Below, in pieces: positions 44,833 to 53,975 of a stretch of DNA of 64,000 nt (within the stretch, counting starts at the first letter, position 1; every line of letters starts with the position of its first letter). This stretch comes from Marinimicrobium alkaliphilum (GTDB taxonomy: Bacteria > Pseudomonadota > Gammaproteobacteria > Pseudomonadales > Cellvibrionaceae): contig NZ_QGMQ01000004.1 in assembly GCF_003259155.1 (NCBI RefSeq), positions 365,340 to 429,339 on the forward strand, written 5' to 3'. The notes beneath the pieces were generated by a model. It was not told the DNA's origin, did not search any database, and saw nothing but the letters and a program-made list of their open reading frames with translations. The position numbers and the translations under genes were made by a program.

Positions 44833-44981
44833 AAGCGTGACTGACGTCATACTTTTGGCAATTGAAGACGACGAAGGTTTGAGCCATGGCCCGGGTTGCG
44901 GCAGAATTGCACAAGCGACAACCGCTGGGGTGCGGAAGCCCCTGAATGGACGAGTTTTACGGACAAACGTTGAAAGGATCA

Positions 44982-45950
44982 ATGGTCGAGCTATCCAACA
45001 AAACCCCCTTTGCTGCCCACTACCTGCTGCTTCCCGACACGCGGGGCGTAGATACCCTCTTTGTCAACGTTGCGGCCCGCTTCCACATCGGTGCGCAATG
45101 GGTCCTGTGTGAAACACCAGCCGAACTGCTGACTGAAGATTGCTACTGGGGCGAACCGGGCCAGTCCAGTCTGCGTCAGCCGCTCGATACCCACACCGGC
45201 AAGCTCGCGACCGACATTGCCATTGCCGGTAACGCCTGGGCACCCGGCGCCAAACCCGTAGGCCGGATTGATGTGTCCGCGCGCGTCGGCAACCGGCAGA
45301 AAACCGTTAGCGTCTTTGGCGACCGGGTGTGGGACAACCGGCGTATCAGCGCCCCCGAACCTTTTACCACCAAGCCTCTGCGCTATGAAGGTGCCTATGG
45401 TGGCCCCGGCTACCCCGCCAATCCCGTTGGCACAGGCTATTTTGACGACGATACCGACGAAGCGGTCAACGGCAGCCCGCTGCCCGCCATTGAGTGCGCG
45501 CGCGATCTGATTCAGAACCCCAAAGACCGTCCGGCGCCGGCGGGCTTTGGTTTTATCGCGCCCCACTGGTACCCCCGAGCCGACTTTGCCGGCACCTACG
45601 ATCAACAGTGGCAAGAAACCCGTGCCCCTTACGTCCCCCTGGATTTCAATCGGCGCTTTCTCAATGCAGCGCACCCGGATTGGATCTACGACGGCTTTTT
45701 ACAAGGAGGTGAGCCTGTTGAGCTGATCAATGCTCACCCCGAAGGCCCGTTACGCTTCGAGCTTCCCACAGTAAAACTGGCGGCTAGGGCCCAGTTTCAG
45801 CGTGAAGTCGTGCGAGAACTGGCGTTCAATCTCGAAACGGCAGTCATCGATACCGATGACCTGACGCTTCACCTGTGCTGGAAAGCCAGTACCCCCTGCA
45901 GCAATGCTTTCTCGCGTCTGCGTAATCTGACCGTAACACTGCGCCGGTGA
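44982..45950 (+). CDS. DUF2169 domain protein (type VI secretion accessory)
   Basis: 322 residues. MVELSNKTPFAAHYLLLPDTRG is the typical DUF2169 N-terminus, and VNVAARFHI, GAYGGPGYPANPVGTGY, GFGFIAPHWYPR and LNAAHPDW are further family motifs. DUF2169 proteins are encoded with PAAR-like (DUF4150) carriers and are thought to act as T6SS effector adaptors or chaperones. The ATG at 44982 has AAAGGA 5 bases upstream; a start at 44946 has none and adds residues outside the family. It is the first of four tightly spaced genes. Confidence 0.88.
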   Translation: MVELSNKTPFAAHYLLLPDTRGVDTLFVNVAARFHIGAQWVLCETPAELLTEDCYWGEPGQSSLRQPLDTHTGKLATDIAIAGNAWAPGAKPVGRIDVSARVGNRQKTVSVFGDRVWDNRRISAPEPFTTKPLRYEGAYGGPGYPANPVGTGYFDDDTDEAVNGSPLPAIECARDLIQNPKDRPAPAGFGFIAPHWYPRADFAGTYDQQWQETRAPYVPLDFNRRFLNAAHPDWIYDGFLQGGEPVELINAHPEGPLRFELPTVKLAARAQFQREVVRELAFNLETAVIDTDDLTLHLCWKASTPCSNAFSRLRNLTVTLRR

Positions 45951-45954
45951 CGCC

Positions 45955-47175
45955 ATGACCCTTGCCCTCAAAGCCCGGCAGTTCAGCCATGTAATAGAGC
46001 AGCACCTCGAAAGCGCGGCGTTTCTGTGGTTACTGCGAGCCCAGGCGGTCAATCAGAGCCACCACACACCGGATACTCTGGCGCGCCTTGAAAGCCGCAT
46101 CGACAAACACCTAAAAGGTCTCTATCTGGCACCCGCCATTGCCTGGGAGTGCACACTGGAAGCCGCCCGCGACTTTCAAGAGCCCGGCGAGTTGTTTGTC
46201 CTGACCTCGCTGGCGCTGCACGCGGACTGCCCCCAGAAAATCGCTCTCGCATTGGCCATGAGTGCCGAAAGTGATGAAGGCCGAAAAGCCGCTGTCTCCG
46301 CCCTCGGCTGGCAAGACAGCGCCCGGGTTTACCCCCACCTGAGGGCGTGGGTCACCAGCACCGATCCCTATCTCCGTTATTTGGCGCTGTCGACCAGCAG
46401 TATCCGACGCCTGGATCCCAAAACCTATCTCAACCAGGCACTGCAAGACAGTGCAGACCTCACGTTGCTGGCCCGCGCGCTGCGCTTGGCCGGCGAGCTC
46501 GGTCGATGCGATGTACGAGCGCTACTGGCACATTGTTTTGATCACGATGATCAGACAGTGGCCTTTTGGGCGCACTGGTCAGCGGCTCTTCTGGGGGAAG
46601 CGCATCACTGGGAGGGGTTTTCCCGCTTTGTCACAGAGCCTGGACCATTTCAGGAGCGCGCAATTGCGCTGGCCTTCCGTGCACTGCCCATTGATCGCGC
46701 GTGGGCCTTGATCAATGAGTTGATCAATAGCCATCAGGATCAGCAAGCTATTATTGCCCTCGGCGCATTGGGGGATCCACGCGCGGCGGGCTGGTTGCTC
46801 ACGCGTATGGACGAGCCCCAGCTCAATGCCATTGCGGGTGAAAGTTTTACCTTGATTACCGGCTTGCGCGCCAATACCGAAACCTCTCCCGCCCAAGATG
46901 ACGATAAGGATACCGACCTCGCGCCGATTGAAGGATACGACGAGCTCCCGCCCGCAGATGGCGAGCGCCTGGCAGCCCTGTGGCACAGCGAACGCCCTGC
47001 TCTGGTCGCAGGTCAGCGCCATATTCTGGGCCAGCCGCGCGAACCGACACGACTTGATCACCTGCTGAATCACGGCCATCAGAAACAACGGCTTGGGGCT
47101 GCTTTAGACCTTGCTCTCATAGGTGCAACACCCCTGCTTGTAAATGCCAAGGCACGTCAGGCGGTAGCGTTATGA
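45955..47175 (+). CDS. TIGR02270 family HEAT-like repeat protein (type VI secretion accessory)
   Basis: 406 residues, rich in Ala and Leu. Helical repeats such as AAVSALGWQDSARVYPHLRAWVTSTDPYLRYLALSTSS and IIALGALGDPRAAGWLLTRMDEPQLNAIAGESF resemble the TIGR02270 family, known only from T6SS-type loci. No signal peptide and no catalytic motif is seen. It begins 5 bp after the DUF2169 stop and overlaps the next start by 4 bp. Probable role is as a scaffold or chaperone during effector loading (inference). Confidence 0.82.
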   Translation: MTLALKARQFSHVIEQHLESAAFLWLLRAQAVNQSHHTPDTLARLESRIDKHLKGLYLAPAIAWECTLEAARDFQEPGELFVLTSLALHADCPQKIALALAMSAESDEGRKAAVSALGWQDSARVYPHLRAWVTSTDPYLRYLALSTSSIRRLDPKTYLNQALQDSADLTLLARALRLAGELGRCDVRALLAHCFDHDDQTVAFWAHWSAALLGEAHHWEGFSRFVTEPGPFQERAIALAFRALPIDRAWALINELINSHQDQQAIIALGALGDPRAAGWLLTRMDEPQLNAIAGESFTLITGLRANTETSPAQDDDKDTDLAPIEGYDELPPADGERLAALWHSERPALVAGQRHILGQPREPTRLDHLLNHGHQKQRLGAALDLALIGATPLLVNAKARQAVAL

Positions 47176-48218
47176 GCAGATTGTACCTTTGTGCCAACCG
47201 CATACTGACCCCTTTGGGGGCCGACCCCGCGATGGTACAGGCTGCCATGGATGCCGGCCTGAGCGCCTATCAACGATGCCCCCTACTGGGTCGAGATGAA
47301 CCCGAGATACCGTTCGCGCCAATTCCCGACGATGCCCTGGATGCCACTCTGCCACCGACACTGCCTGGACTGAGCCCTCCCCAGAAACGCCTGCTGACCA
47401 TTGCCGCGAGCACCCTGGGCGGGTGGGCTGCCGAGCTCCCAGAACAACCCCTGCCGCTATACCTTGCGGGGCCAGAACCCTACTACCAACCGCCATTGAT
47501 CACCCGACAGTTTATCGACCACCTCACCGAGACCACGGGGCTCAATATTGACCAACGTCACAGTCGTTACTTCGGCAGTGGCCGCTGCGCAGCGATTGAA
47601 GCTATTCAAGCGGCCGGACGAGCCCTGGAAGCCAGCGGTTCGCCCTATATCCTTTTAGGCGGTATCGACACCTTTTATGACCCCCGCACCCTGGGCCTTC
47701 TGCAACGCGACTTCCGGCTAGCCGGTGAAGGCAGCTTTGATGGCTTTGTACCCGGCGAGGCGGCTGGCTTTCTTTTGCTCTGCAGCGCCGATGCCCCTCA
47801 TGCCCAGGGCGGTGCAATGCTCGCTGAATTGGGCACACCCAGCCTGGCCTTTGAAAGCGGACATGTGGGCAGCGAGCAACCCTACACGGCCGAAGTCTTG
47901 GCCGATGTCTGCCGCCAAAGTGCCTCAGCGCTCGGTGAGCTTGTCGACACCGTGTACAGCCCGGAAAACGGCGAGCTTCACTACCACCGGGAGCTAAGCG
48001 TGGCGTGGATTCGTTTACAGAACCGGCTCGCATCCAATGCCAGCCTTCACCGCCCGGCCGAACATCTCGGCGATACCGGCGCTGCCTACGGTGTCGTGGC
48101 GATTGCACTCGCCAACCAACGCTTGCAGTCCCAGGAAAGTCAGCACGTCCTCATCGGCGCCTCATCGGACGGCGGCCCCCGGGGTGCGCTCACCCTCAGT
48201 GCCATCAACCGGTCATAA
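47172..48218 (+). CDS. Beta-ketoacyl-synthase-like protein with altered active site
   Basis: 348 residues with a thiolase/ketosynthase fold. A nucleophile-like Cys139 lies in GSGRCAAIEAI, and FVPGEAAGFLLL (193-203) is the GEGAG motif of KAS enzymes. However, the first His position falls in a region without the GTGT motif (near 268-273). The second (normally in GHTxGAAG) reads LGDTGAAYG with Asp301 in place of His. It is therefore unlikely to condense acyl chains in the standard way. Such KS-like proteins are a known companion of DUF2169/TIGR02270/DUF4150 genes. It overlaps the preceding gene by 4 bp (ATGA). Confidence 0.8.
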   Translation: MSRLYLCANRILTPLGADPAMVQAAMDAGLSAYQRCPLLGRDEPEIPFAPIPDDALDATLPPTLPGLSPPQKRLLTIAASTLGGWAAELPEQPLPLYLAGPEPYYQPPLITRQFIDHLTETTGLNIDQRHSRYFGSGRCAAIEAIQAAGRALEASGSPYILLGGIDTFYDPRTLGLLQRDFRLAGEGSFDGFVPGEAAGFLLLCSADAPHAQGGAMLAELGTPSLAFESGHVGSEQPYTAEVLADVCRQSASALGELVDTVYSPENGELHYHRELSVAWIRLQNRLASNASLHRPAEHLGDTGAAYGVVAIALANQRLQSQESQHVLIGASSDGGPRGALTLSAINRS

Positions 48219-48235
48219 CACCTCAAGGAGAGACT

Positions 48236-48892
48236 ATGTCCAGCAGCGTTTTTGCCAACAACCGCAATTGCAGCCACAAAGGCAGTGGTGACAAATCCCT
48301 TTGCACCGCCCCGGATGTGTGTAAGACCCCTATCGGCACCGGCACGCCGCCCATCCCCTACTTTGTCTCCAGCCATGCCAGCAACCTCGGAAAAACTGCC
48401 GGAAGCGTGAAAGTCGACGGCAACCCGGTGGCCATCGCCAGCTCCGAGCACAGTCAATGCATGGGCGATCAGGCGGGCACCGCAAAAGGCTTGATCTCAA
48501 GCACCACCGGTGACAAAACCGCCTTTATGAGCTACTCCTTTGACGTCAAAGCAGAGGGGGAAGGGATTGCGCGGCATATGGACCTCACCAGCATGAATAA
48601 CCGCAACACGGTGGGCATGAATCTGGGCACAATGACGCCGCCGGTGATGAGTGACCTGAGCACCGATGAGGTGGAGGACATCTACACCCTGCGCTTCAAG
48701 CTCGTGGACAAATTCGGACAACCGATAAAAGGAGTCAACTACAAAGCAGTTCCTGCCGGCGATACAGATAAACTGCAGGTACCGGATGGCAGCACCAACG
48801 CCCAAGGCCAAACCATGATCACGTCTACCCAACAGGACGAGGAAATCGACCTGCATTTCACCTGGGCCAAAGTGACGGTTAAGAAGTCTTAA
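48236..48892 (+). CDS. DUF4150/PAAR-like protein with a C-terminal Ig-like extension and no toxin domain
   Basis: 218 residues. The first about 130 are PAAR-like (VFANNRNCSHKGSGDKSLCTAPDVCKTP, then KVDGNPVAIASSEHSQCMGDQ), with cysteines at 12, 23, 29 and 75. PAAR-like proteins cap the VgrG spike of T6SS and carry effectors. The last 70 residues (YTLRFKLVDKFGQPIKGVNY onwards) resemble the transthyretin/Ig-like adaptor that usually links a PAAR domain to a toxin, but the protein ends there. AAGGAGA precedes the ATG. A strong terminator follows 10 bp after the stop. Confidence 0.85.
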   Translation: MSSSVFANNRNCSHKGSGDKSLCTAPDVCKTPIGTGTPPIPYFVSSHASNLGKTAGSVKVDGNPVAIASSEHSQCMGDQAGTAKGLISSTTGDKTAFMSYSFDVKAEGEGIARHMDLTSMNNRNTVGMNLGTMTPPVMSDLSTDEVEDIYTLRFKLVDKFGQPIKGVNYKAVPAGDTDKLQVPDGSTNAQGQTMITSTQQDEEIDLHFTWAKVTVKKS

Positions 48893-48901
48893 GCTGCGGG
48901 C

Positions 48902-48937
48902 ACAAAAAAGGGGGAAGCCTTTGGCTTCCCCCTTTTA
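48902..48937. terminator. Bidirectional intrinsic terminator between the T6SS-like module and sucD
   Basis: AAAAAAGGGGGAAGCC, a TTT loop and GGCTTCCCCCTTTT make an 11-13 bp stem with A-run before and T-run after, so it works on both strands. It ends the plus-strand module and the minus-strand sucCD genes. Confidence 0.92.
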
Positions 48938-48962
48938 TTCCCAACGGTACTAACCGTTCAAC

Positions 48963-49835
48963 TTACCAACCGGTAGCTTCTTGCAGAGCGTTACCGATCT
49001 CGGCCAAGCTGCGGACGGTTTTTACACCGGCGTCTTGCAGCGCCGCAAACTTATCATCAGCCGTACCTTTACCGCCGGAGATGATTGCGCCTGCGTGCCC
49101 CATACGCTTGCCAGCAGGTGCAGTCACGCCAGCAATGTAGGAGACAACCGGCTTGGTGACGTTTGCCTTGATGTAGGCCGCCGCCTCTTCTTCGGCCGTA
49201 CCGCCAATCTCACCGATCATGACGATAGCTTCGGTAGCGGGATCTTTCTCGAACAGCGCCAGGATATCGATAAAGCTCGAACCCGGAATCGGGTCGCCGC
49301 CGATACCGACACAAGTAGACTGGCCGTAACCGAAGTCGGTGGTTTGCTTGACCGCTTCATAAGTCAGAGTGCCCGAGCGGGAAACGATACCCACTTTGCC
49401 CGGCTTGTGGATGTGGCCCGGCATAATGCCGATTTTGCACTCACCCGGTGTGATCACACCCGGGCAGTTCGGGCCGATCAGACGCACGCCCAGCTCGTCG
49501 CATTTCACTTTGGCGTCGAGCATATCGAGGGTGGGAATACCTTCAGTGATACAAACGATCAGTTTGATGCCACCGTTAGCCGCTTCCAGGATAGAATCCT
49601 TACAGAAAGGAGCCGGCACGTAAATCACCGACGCCTCTGCACCGGTAGCTTCAACAGCTTCGGCTACCGTATTGAACACCGGCAGACCCAAATGCGTTTG
49701 ACCGCCTTTACCCGGGGTAACGCCACCGACCATTTTAGTACCGTAAGCAATCGCTTGCTCAGAGTGAAATGTACCCTGTGCGCCAGTAAAACCCTGGCAG
49801 ATCACTTTAGTGTCTTTGTTAATCAATACGCTCAT
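48963..49835 (-). CDS. sucD: Succinyl-CoA synthetase subunit alpha
   Basis: 290 residues. [19 protein letters not shown] is the CoA-binding N-terminus, and [18 protein letters not shown] the next motif. [25 protein letters not shown] includes the SRSGTLTYE signature. The active-site His, which is phosphorylated, is in [18 protein letters not shown]. Together with SucC it makes succinate and ATP or GTP from succinyl-CoA. Its ATG abuts the sucC stop (TAAATG on the minus strand). It is the last gene in the sdh-suc block. Confidence 0.98.
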   Translation of the reverse strand: MSVLINKDTKVICQGFTGAQGTFHSEQAIAYGTKMVGGVTPGKGGQTHLGLPVFNTVAEAVEATGAEASVIYVPAPFCKDSILEAANGGIKLIVCITEGIPTLDMLDAKVKCDELGVRLIGPNCPGVITPGECKIGIMPGHIHKPGKVGIVSRSGTLTYEAVKQTTDFGYGQSTCVGIGGDPIPGSSFIDILALFEKDPATEAIVMIGEIGGTAEEEAAAYIKANVTKPVVSYIAGVTAPAGKRMGHAGAIISGGKGTADDKFAALQDAGVKTVRSLAEIGNALQEATGW

Positions 49836-51002
49836 TTATTTGCCCTCCGCTGCTTTAACCACTTGCTGAGCAGCGTCAGTCAAGCTGGTGGCGGCAATGA
49901 TGTTCAGACCACTGTCCGCCAGAACTTTGGCACCCAGCTCGGCGTTGTTGCCTTCCAGGCGCACGACCACCGGCACTTTTACGCCGACCTCTTCAACCGC
50001 ACCGATCACACCTTCGGCGATCAGGTCACAGCGTACAATACCGCCGAAGATATTGATCAGTACCGCCTTGACGTTGTCGTCAGAGAGAATGATTTTAAAC
50101 GCTTCAACCACACGCTCCTTGGTCGCGCCACCGCCTACGTCGAGGAAGTTGGCCGGCTCACCACCGTGCAGCTTCACAATATCCATGGTGCCCATGGCCA
50201 GGCCGGCGCCGTTCACCATGCAACCGATGTTGCCGTCGAGGGCTACGTAGTTGAGCTCCCACTTGGCCGCACGTGCTTCGCGGGCATCTTCTTGCGTGGC
50301 GTCGTGCATTTCTTTCAGGTCGGGGTGACGGAAAAGCGCGTTGCCGTCGACCGCCACCTTGGCATCCAGGCAGTGCAGATCGCCAGCCGGGGTGATTACC
50401 AGCGGGTTAATCTCGATCAGTGCAATGTCCTTGTCCTTGAACAGCTTGGCCAGGCCCAGGAAGATCTGTACGAACTGCTTGACCTGCTTACCTTCCAGAC
50501 CCAGTTTGAACGCCAGCTCGCGACCTTGGTAGGGCTGAGCACCCACCAACGGATCAATGATGGCCTTGATGATTTTCTCGGGAGTCTCTTCAGCAACTTT
50601 CTCGATCTCAACGCCACCCTCGGTGGAAGCCATGAAAACGATGCGGCGAGTGGCACGATCAACGACAGCGCCCAAGTACAACTCCTGGTCGATATCGGTG
50701 CAGGGCTCGACCAGAATACGGCTGACCGGCTGACCCTTTTCGTCTGTCTGGTAGGTCACCAGATTGTTGCCCAACCACTTGCGCGCAAATTCTTCGATTT
50801 CAGACTTGGTTTTGACCAGCTTTACACCGCCGGCCTTACCGCGACCGCCCGCGTGCACCTGGGCTTTGACCACATACGCATCACCACCGATTGTGTCGGC
50901 AGCCGCAACGGCCTCGGCAACGGTTTCGGCGGCTACGCCCTGAGAAACCGGCAGACCATATTGGGCGAAGAGCTGTTTGCCCTGATATTCATGCAAATTC
51001 AT
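49836..51002 (-). CDS. sucC: Succinyl-CoA synthetase subunit beta
   Basis: 388 residues, the standard length. [19 protein letters not shown] is the ATP-grasp N-terminus; [20 protein letters not shown] binds nucleotide, and [29 protein letters not shown] contains metal ligands. [16 protein letters not shown] and [16 protein letters not shown] are the C-terminal CoA-ligase signatures. Its start ATG is preceded by AACGGG and a 139-bp gap from lpd that contains a hairpin. Confidence 0.98.
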   Translation of the reverse strand: MNLHEYQGKQLFAQYGLPVSQGVAAETVAEAVAAADTIGGDAYVVKAQVHAGGRGKAGGVKLVKTKSEIEEFARKWLGNNLVTYQTDEKGQPVSRILVEPCTDIDQELYLGAVVDRATRRIVFMASTEGGVEIEKVAEETPEKIIKAIIDPLVGAQPYQGRELAFKLGLEGKQVKQFVQIFLGLAKLFKDKDIALIEINPLVITPAGDLHCLDAKVAVDGNALFRHPDLKEMHDATQEDAREARAAKWELNYVALDGNIGCMVNGAGLAMGTMDIVKLHGGEPANFLDVGGGATKERVVEAFKIILSDDNVKAVLINIFGGIVRCDLIAEGVIGAVEEVGVKVPVVVRLEGNNAELGAKVLADSGLNIIAATSLTDAAQQVVKAAEGK

Positions 51003-51107
51003 GACTGTGTTCCATTTAACGGGTGTTAACGGAGTTCTTCTCTCTCAAACTCATTAACAGTGAGTTAGCGATGGCAGGTCGCCGAAGCGCCCTGCCCCCA
51101 ATGAATA

Positions 51108-51125
51108 GCCCGGCACTCGCCGGGC
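51108..51125 (-). terminator. Hairpin in the lpd-sucC gap (possible attenuator)
   Basis: GCCCGGC, a four-base loop and GCCGGGC form a perfect 7-bp stem with no following T-run. The same 139-bp gap holds a second weaker inverted repeat near 51073-51096. Partial termination or mRNA processing between lpd and sucCD is possible. Confidence 0.35.
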
Positions 51126-51141
51126 CGTTCGCGTTTCATTA

Positions 51142-52662
<1,521 letters not shown>

Positions 52663-52691
52663 TCATCCGCACACGGCTTGACGAGCCGCTG

Positions 52692-53927
52692 TTATATTTC
52701 CAGCAGCAAGCGTGCCGGGTCTTCAAGCAGATCTTTGATCGTTACCAGGAACTGCACGGCTTCTTTCCCGTCGAGCAACCGGTGATCGTAGGACAGCGCC
52801 AGATACATCATCGGCAGAATCTCAACCTTGCCGTTGACCGCCATCGGGCGCTCCTGGATTTTGTGCATACCCAGAATGGCTGATTGGGGCAGGTTCAAAA
52901 TCGGTGTAGACAACAACGAACCAAACACACCACCGTTGGTGATCGTAAAGGTGCCGCCGGTCATCTCTTCAATGCTCAACTTGCCGTCACGAGCGCGCAA
53001 TCCGAAATCGCGAATGGTGCTTTCAATGTTGGCAATACCCATATTCTCGGCATTGCGCAGCACCGGTACGACCAGACCTTTTTCGGTGGATACCGCAACA
53101 CCCACATCTTGGAAGCCGTGATACACGACATCATTGCCATCAATGGAGGCATTCACCGCAGGGAAACGACGCAACGCTTCAACCGCCGCTTTCACAAAGA
53201 AGCCCATAAAGCCCAGACGGGTACCGTTGTGTGTTTTCTCAAACTGGTCCTTGTACTTGGCGCGCAAGTCCATGATCGGCTTCATGTTGACTTCGTTAAA
53301 CGTTGTCAGCATGGCGGTGCTGCTGCTCGCCTCAAGCAGGCGCTCAGCAATACGTTTGCGCAGGCGGGTCATCGGCACACGTTTTTCGTGACGCTCGCCT
53401 TCGGCTTCCGGTGGCGGTTCAACTGCCGCGACCGGTGCTGCAGTACCACCCTTGGGCGCATCTTTAAGGAAGCTGGCAACATCCTCCTTGGTCACGCGGC
53501 CATCTTTGCCGGTACCCGGAATCTTATTGGGATCCAGATCGTTCTCGTCAGCCATTTTGCGTGCCGCCGGGCTCAGAATTTTATCGCCATCGTCGGTGAC
53601 ATCTTCTTTCTCTTTGGCTTGCGCCTTGCCTTCGCTCTTCTCTTCTTTGGGAGCCTCTTTATCATCACCCTTGCTGTCGCCGCCCGCAGCGCCTTCAACA
53701 AATATGGCAATCACTTCATTGCTCTCAACAGTATCGCCTTCATCTTTCATGATTTTTTCGATGCTGCCGTCGGCGGGGGCAACAACTTCGAGCACCACCT
53801 TGTCAGTTTCAATGTCGACAATCAGCTCGTCACGGCTCACGGCCTCGCCAGGCTTTTTGTGCCAGGTGGCGATAGTGCCGTCCTGGACTGACTCGGGAAA
53901 TTGTGGGGCTTTGATATCTATGCTCAT
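52692..53927 (-). CDS. sucB: 2-oxoglutarate dehydrogenase E2 (dihydrolipoyl succinyltransferase)
   Basis: 411 residues, three domains. The lipoyl domain (1-77) carries its Lys in [12 protein letters not shown]. An Ala/Glu/Lys-rich linker leads to the peripheral-subunit-binding domain [32 protein letters not shown] (about 117-148). The catalytic domain ends with [15 protein letters not shown], the HRxxDG active-site motif. One lipoyl domain is the norm for SucB. AAGGAA precedes the ATG. Confidence 0.98.
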   Translation of the reverse strand: MSIDIKAPQFPESVQDGTIATWHKKPGEAVSRDELIVDIETDKVVLEVVAPADGSIEKIMKDEGDTVESNEVIAIFVEGAAGGDSKGDDKEAPKEEKSEGKAQAKEKEDVTDDGDKILSPAARKMADENDLDPNKIPGTGKDGRVTKEDVASFLKDAPKGGTAAPVAAVEPPPEAEGERHEKRVPMTRLRKRIAERLLEASSSTAMLTTFNEVNMKPIMDLRAKYKDQFEKTHNGTRLGFMGFFVKAAVEALRRFPAVNASIDGNDVVYHGFQDVGVAVSTEKGLVVPVLRNAENMGIANIESTIRDFGLRARDGKLSIEEMTGGTFTITNGGVFGSLLSTPILNLPQSAILGMHKIQERPMAVNGKVEILPMMYLALSYDHRLLDGKEAVQFLVTIKDLLEDPARLLLEI

Positions 53928-53975
53928 TACGGTTCCTTGGCTCTCGCTATCGGTGTCGAATTCTTACACTGAGCG

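Noticed and set aside
44838..44981. Possible small gene between the YdeP-like and DUF2169 genes (ATG at 44886)
   Set aside because: It gives only 19 codons without a convincing ribosome site; the space is better read as the leader of the DUF2169 operon.
48981..51029. 682-codon plus-strand reading frame across sucD and sucC
   Set aside because: It covers two intact, highly conserved genes on the other strand and crosses their junction. No ribosome site or protein-like pattern is visible.
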